A stretch of DNA of 7,901 bases from NCBI GenBank assembly GCA_002409785.1, contig DHOX01000041.1:1-7901 (forward strand), in the 5' to 3' direction. Each line of letters begins with the position of its first letter. Position 1 is the stretch's first letter. The translations under genes were made by a program, and so were the position numbers. Under the pieces are notes generated by a model. It saw only the letters and a program-made list of their open reading frames with translations, made no database searches and was not told where the DNA came from. This DNA comes from Prevotella sp. UBA5379. GTDB lineage: Bacteria > Bacteroidota > Bacteroidia > Bacteroidales > Bacteroidaceae. This document shows, one piece after another, positions 6,374 to 7,901 of this stretch.

Positions 6374-6450
6374 TCTTCATTTATCTCTATGAAGATAGAA
6401 GATAGGAGAAAAGGTCAGTATTCGTTATCTTAATGTAACGCAAGATAATG
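6374..6450. terminator. Two weak hairpins between convergent nnr and the DUF6377 gene
   Basis: Hairpin 1 pairs 6374-6380 (TCTTCAT) with 6389-6395 (ATGAAGA) over an 8-nt loop, starting 2 nt after the nnr stop. Hairpin 2 pairs 6423-6431 with 6442-6450, eight Watson-Crick pairs plus one G-U, over a 10-nt loop. Neither is followed by a clear T-tract on either strand, so a bidirectional terminator is plausible only from position. The 105-nt gap holds nothing else I can identify. Confidence 0.25.
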
Positions 6451-6476
6451 TCGGAGAAAGACAGAAGTCTCAGGCC

Positions 6477-7901
6477 CTATTTCTGAAGTCCGATTTCCTT
6501 GACATGCCGCTCAAAGTCCTCCCGATCATCAGCAGCTCCGTTCTTCACACGGGCACGATAATTATAAATAGTATTAACCGAATAATTCAGGAATTCCGCG
6601 ATCTTACTGCTGTCCTCTATCCCCAGACGAATAAGGGCGAAAATCCGCAAGGGAGTATTCAAGCGTGAGGAATCCGTTAAAATAATCCGGCTTTCCGGAC
6701 GAAGCAGCGCATTAAATTCAGAAACAAAGTTGGGAAACAGGCGCAGGAAAGAATGATCAAAATTCACATACAGTTCTTTCAATTCCTCCTCTTTCCATTC
6801 ACCAGAACGAGTCTCTTCCAGCAATTCAGCTATCCGACGGTTCCGGAGCCCACGATTTACGTGTTTCCTGAACTTATCCATCTTTTCGATATATTCAGAG
6901 CACATACTCTGAAAGCGGCCAATATATTCCTCTTTCACCTTACTGCTGTCGGTCAATTTCTGGTTGAGCAAAGACAACTGAGAATTTGTTTCTGTCAATC
7001 GCAGATTAAGGCCAGACAACTGTCCGTTAATATCCCGCAAGTTCTTTTGTGCGTCAGCGAGTTTTTTACGTTGACGATTGACGAAGAGAAGAGAAGACAA
7101 CAAAAGGAAAGCCAGTACACTGATAATTGCCAGTAACCAGAACAACTGTTGCGTCCTGCGTTCCGTCAACATCTTATAGTTATTAGCGACTGAAGAAAGT
7201 AATGGGGCTATCTGCCAATTACGCTGGCGGGATCCAAAGCGGGCAGCACAACTGCTTGCAAAACTAATATACCGGTAAGAGCGGTCCACTTCACCCTGGA
7301 CCATCATCTGATTAGCAATCTCCCACATGGATCCCTGGTCCATGACCCCGTTACGAACATCCGACAATGCAGACTGTGTCAACCAGTACATCATCTTCGT
7401 CGTATCCCTCCGAGCCTTGTATTCCAGGTAGCGGTAAAGTGCTACCAGGGCATAGCGATGAGAGCCCCTCCGCACCCGTTTCAGCCAGACCGTATTCAAC
7501 GCCATGGACTGCTGCCAACGGTGGGCATTCATCAAATCCAATTCCCTTATTTGATAATAAGGATCCCCTTCCGGTGAAATATTACGGAACATCAGGTTCT
7601 GATAATATTGAGCTTTTCCGGCATACGACTTACGAAAAGCAGCCAACTGTGCATAATAGCTCAGTTCATTATACACATTATATAATGCCCAATAATAAGT
7701 ACAGCGTCCTTTCCGGGTCAAATCTTCCATACGCACGCTATCCAGGACATTAAACGCTTCCTGGTACATTCCCGTTTTCGAACATTGCAAAGAGATAAGA
7801 CACCGGTATTCCCCCGCCAGGTCCTTTCGTCCCATACACAAAGCCAGCCTCACACACTGATTAAGTTGGCTGATTGCCGAATCATTAACAAAGGGAATAT
7901 A
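6477..7901 (-). CDS. DUF6377-family membrane regulator, 5' end outside the window
   Basis: 474 codons are visible and the frame is still open at the right edge. The GTG at 7853 is internal, since 16 further in-frame codons lie upstream, so the true start is outside the window. An N-terminal helical region rich in Tyr/Trp/Arg, probably TPR-like, occupies about 7160-7901. One membrane segment follows at about 7145-7080 (LFWLLAIISVLAFLLLSSLL), with NRQRKK just after it, consistent with the C-terminus inside the cell. Next come a leucine-rich coiled coil (LSGLNLRLTETNSQLSLLN, about 7075-6925) and a C-terminal helix-turn-helix of LuxR type (LGIEDSSKIAEFL and SVNTIYNYRARV, about 6640-6540). These features match DUF6377-domain proteins of Bacteroides. 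Inferred role: a signal-sensing, membrane-bound regulator. Its target cannot be inferred here, and nnr is convergent, not operonic. Confidence 0.88.
   Translation of the reverse strand, partial: YIPFVNDSAISQLNQCVRLALCMGRKDLAGEYRCLISLQCSKTGMYQEAFNVLDSVRMEDLTRKGRCTYYWALYNVYNELSYYAQLAAFRKSYAGKAQYYQNLMFRNISPEGDPYYQIRELDLMNAHRWQQSMALNTVWLKRVRRGSHRYALVALYRYLEYKARRDTTKMMYWLTQSALSDVRNGVMDQGSMWEIANQMMVQGEVDRSYRYISFASSCAARFGSRQRNWQIAPLLSSVANNYKMLTERRTQQLFWLLAIISVLAFLLLSSLLFVNRQRKKLADAQKNLRDINGQLSGLNLRLTETNSQLSLLNQKLTDSSKVKEEYIGRFQSMCSEYIEKMDKFRKHVNRGLRNRRIAELLEETRSGEWKEEELKELYVNFDHSFLRLFPNFVSEFNALLRPESRIILTDSSRLNTPLRIFALIRLGIEDSSKIAEFLNYSVNTIYNYRARVKNGAADDREDFERHVKEIGLQK

Overview
The window looks like chromosomal DNA of a Bacteroidales bacterium, most likely Bacteroides or a close relative. 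The clues are a C-terminal DUF6377-type membrane regulator, a fused NAD(P)HX epimerase/dehydratase, a short-LID adenylate kinase, AT-rich leaders without Shine-Dalgarno sequences, and two matches to the Bacteroidota -7 promoter element TAnnTTTG. It carries no RNA genes, insertion sequences, CRISPR arrays or phage genes. Most of it is housekeeping DNA in two divergent arms.

Left arm (4777 down to 1, minus strand), in transcription order: hpt, adk, obg, pgeF, an M23 (LytM) peptidase gene, and the first 37 codons of a putative exported protein that runs off the left edge. obg and pgeF are 1 nt apart. The M23 gene and the last open frame are 2 nt apart. The other spacers are 117, 157 and 153 nt. 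The set links purine salvage (Hpt, Adk, possibly PgeF) with ribosome assembly (Obg) and cell-wall processing (M23).

Right arm (4857 to 6371, plus strand): one gene, nnr, which repairs hydrated NAD(P)H. It diverges from hpt across an 80-bp spacer. That spacer holds two outward-facing -7 elements inside a 13-bp inverted repeat with one mismatch. The plus-strand element lies so close to the nnr ATG that its transcript should be nearly leaderless. nnr converges with a DUF6377-family gene (minus strand, 6477 to the right edge), a TPR-like / membrane segment / coiled coil / helix-turn-helix protein whose N-terminus lies outside the window.

The most notable anomaly is in the M23 gene. A good in-frame ATG and signal-peptide start at 1253 is broken by a TGA at codon 7, while the rest of the gene, including the metal ligands, is intact. 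The adk-obg spacer also holds several short repeats and a small open frame. I see no clear previously undescribed multi-gene system here.
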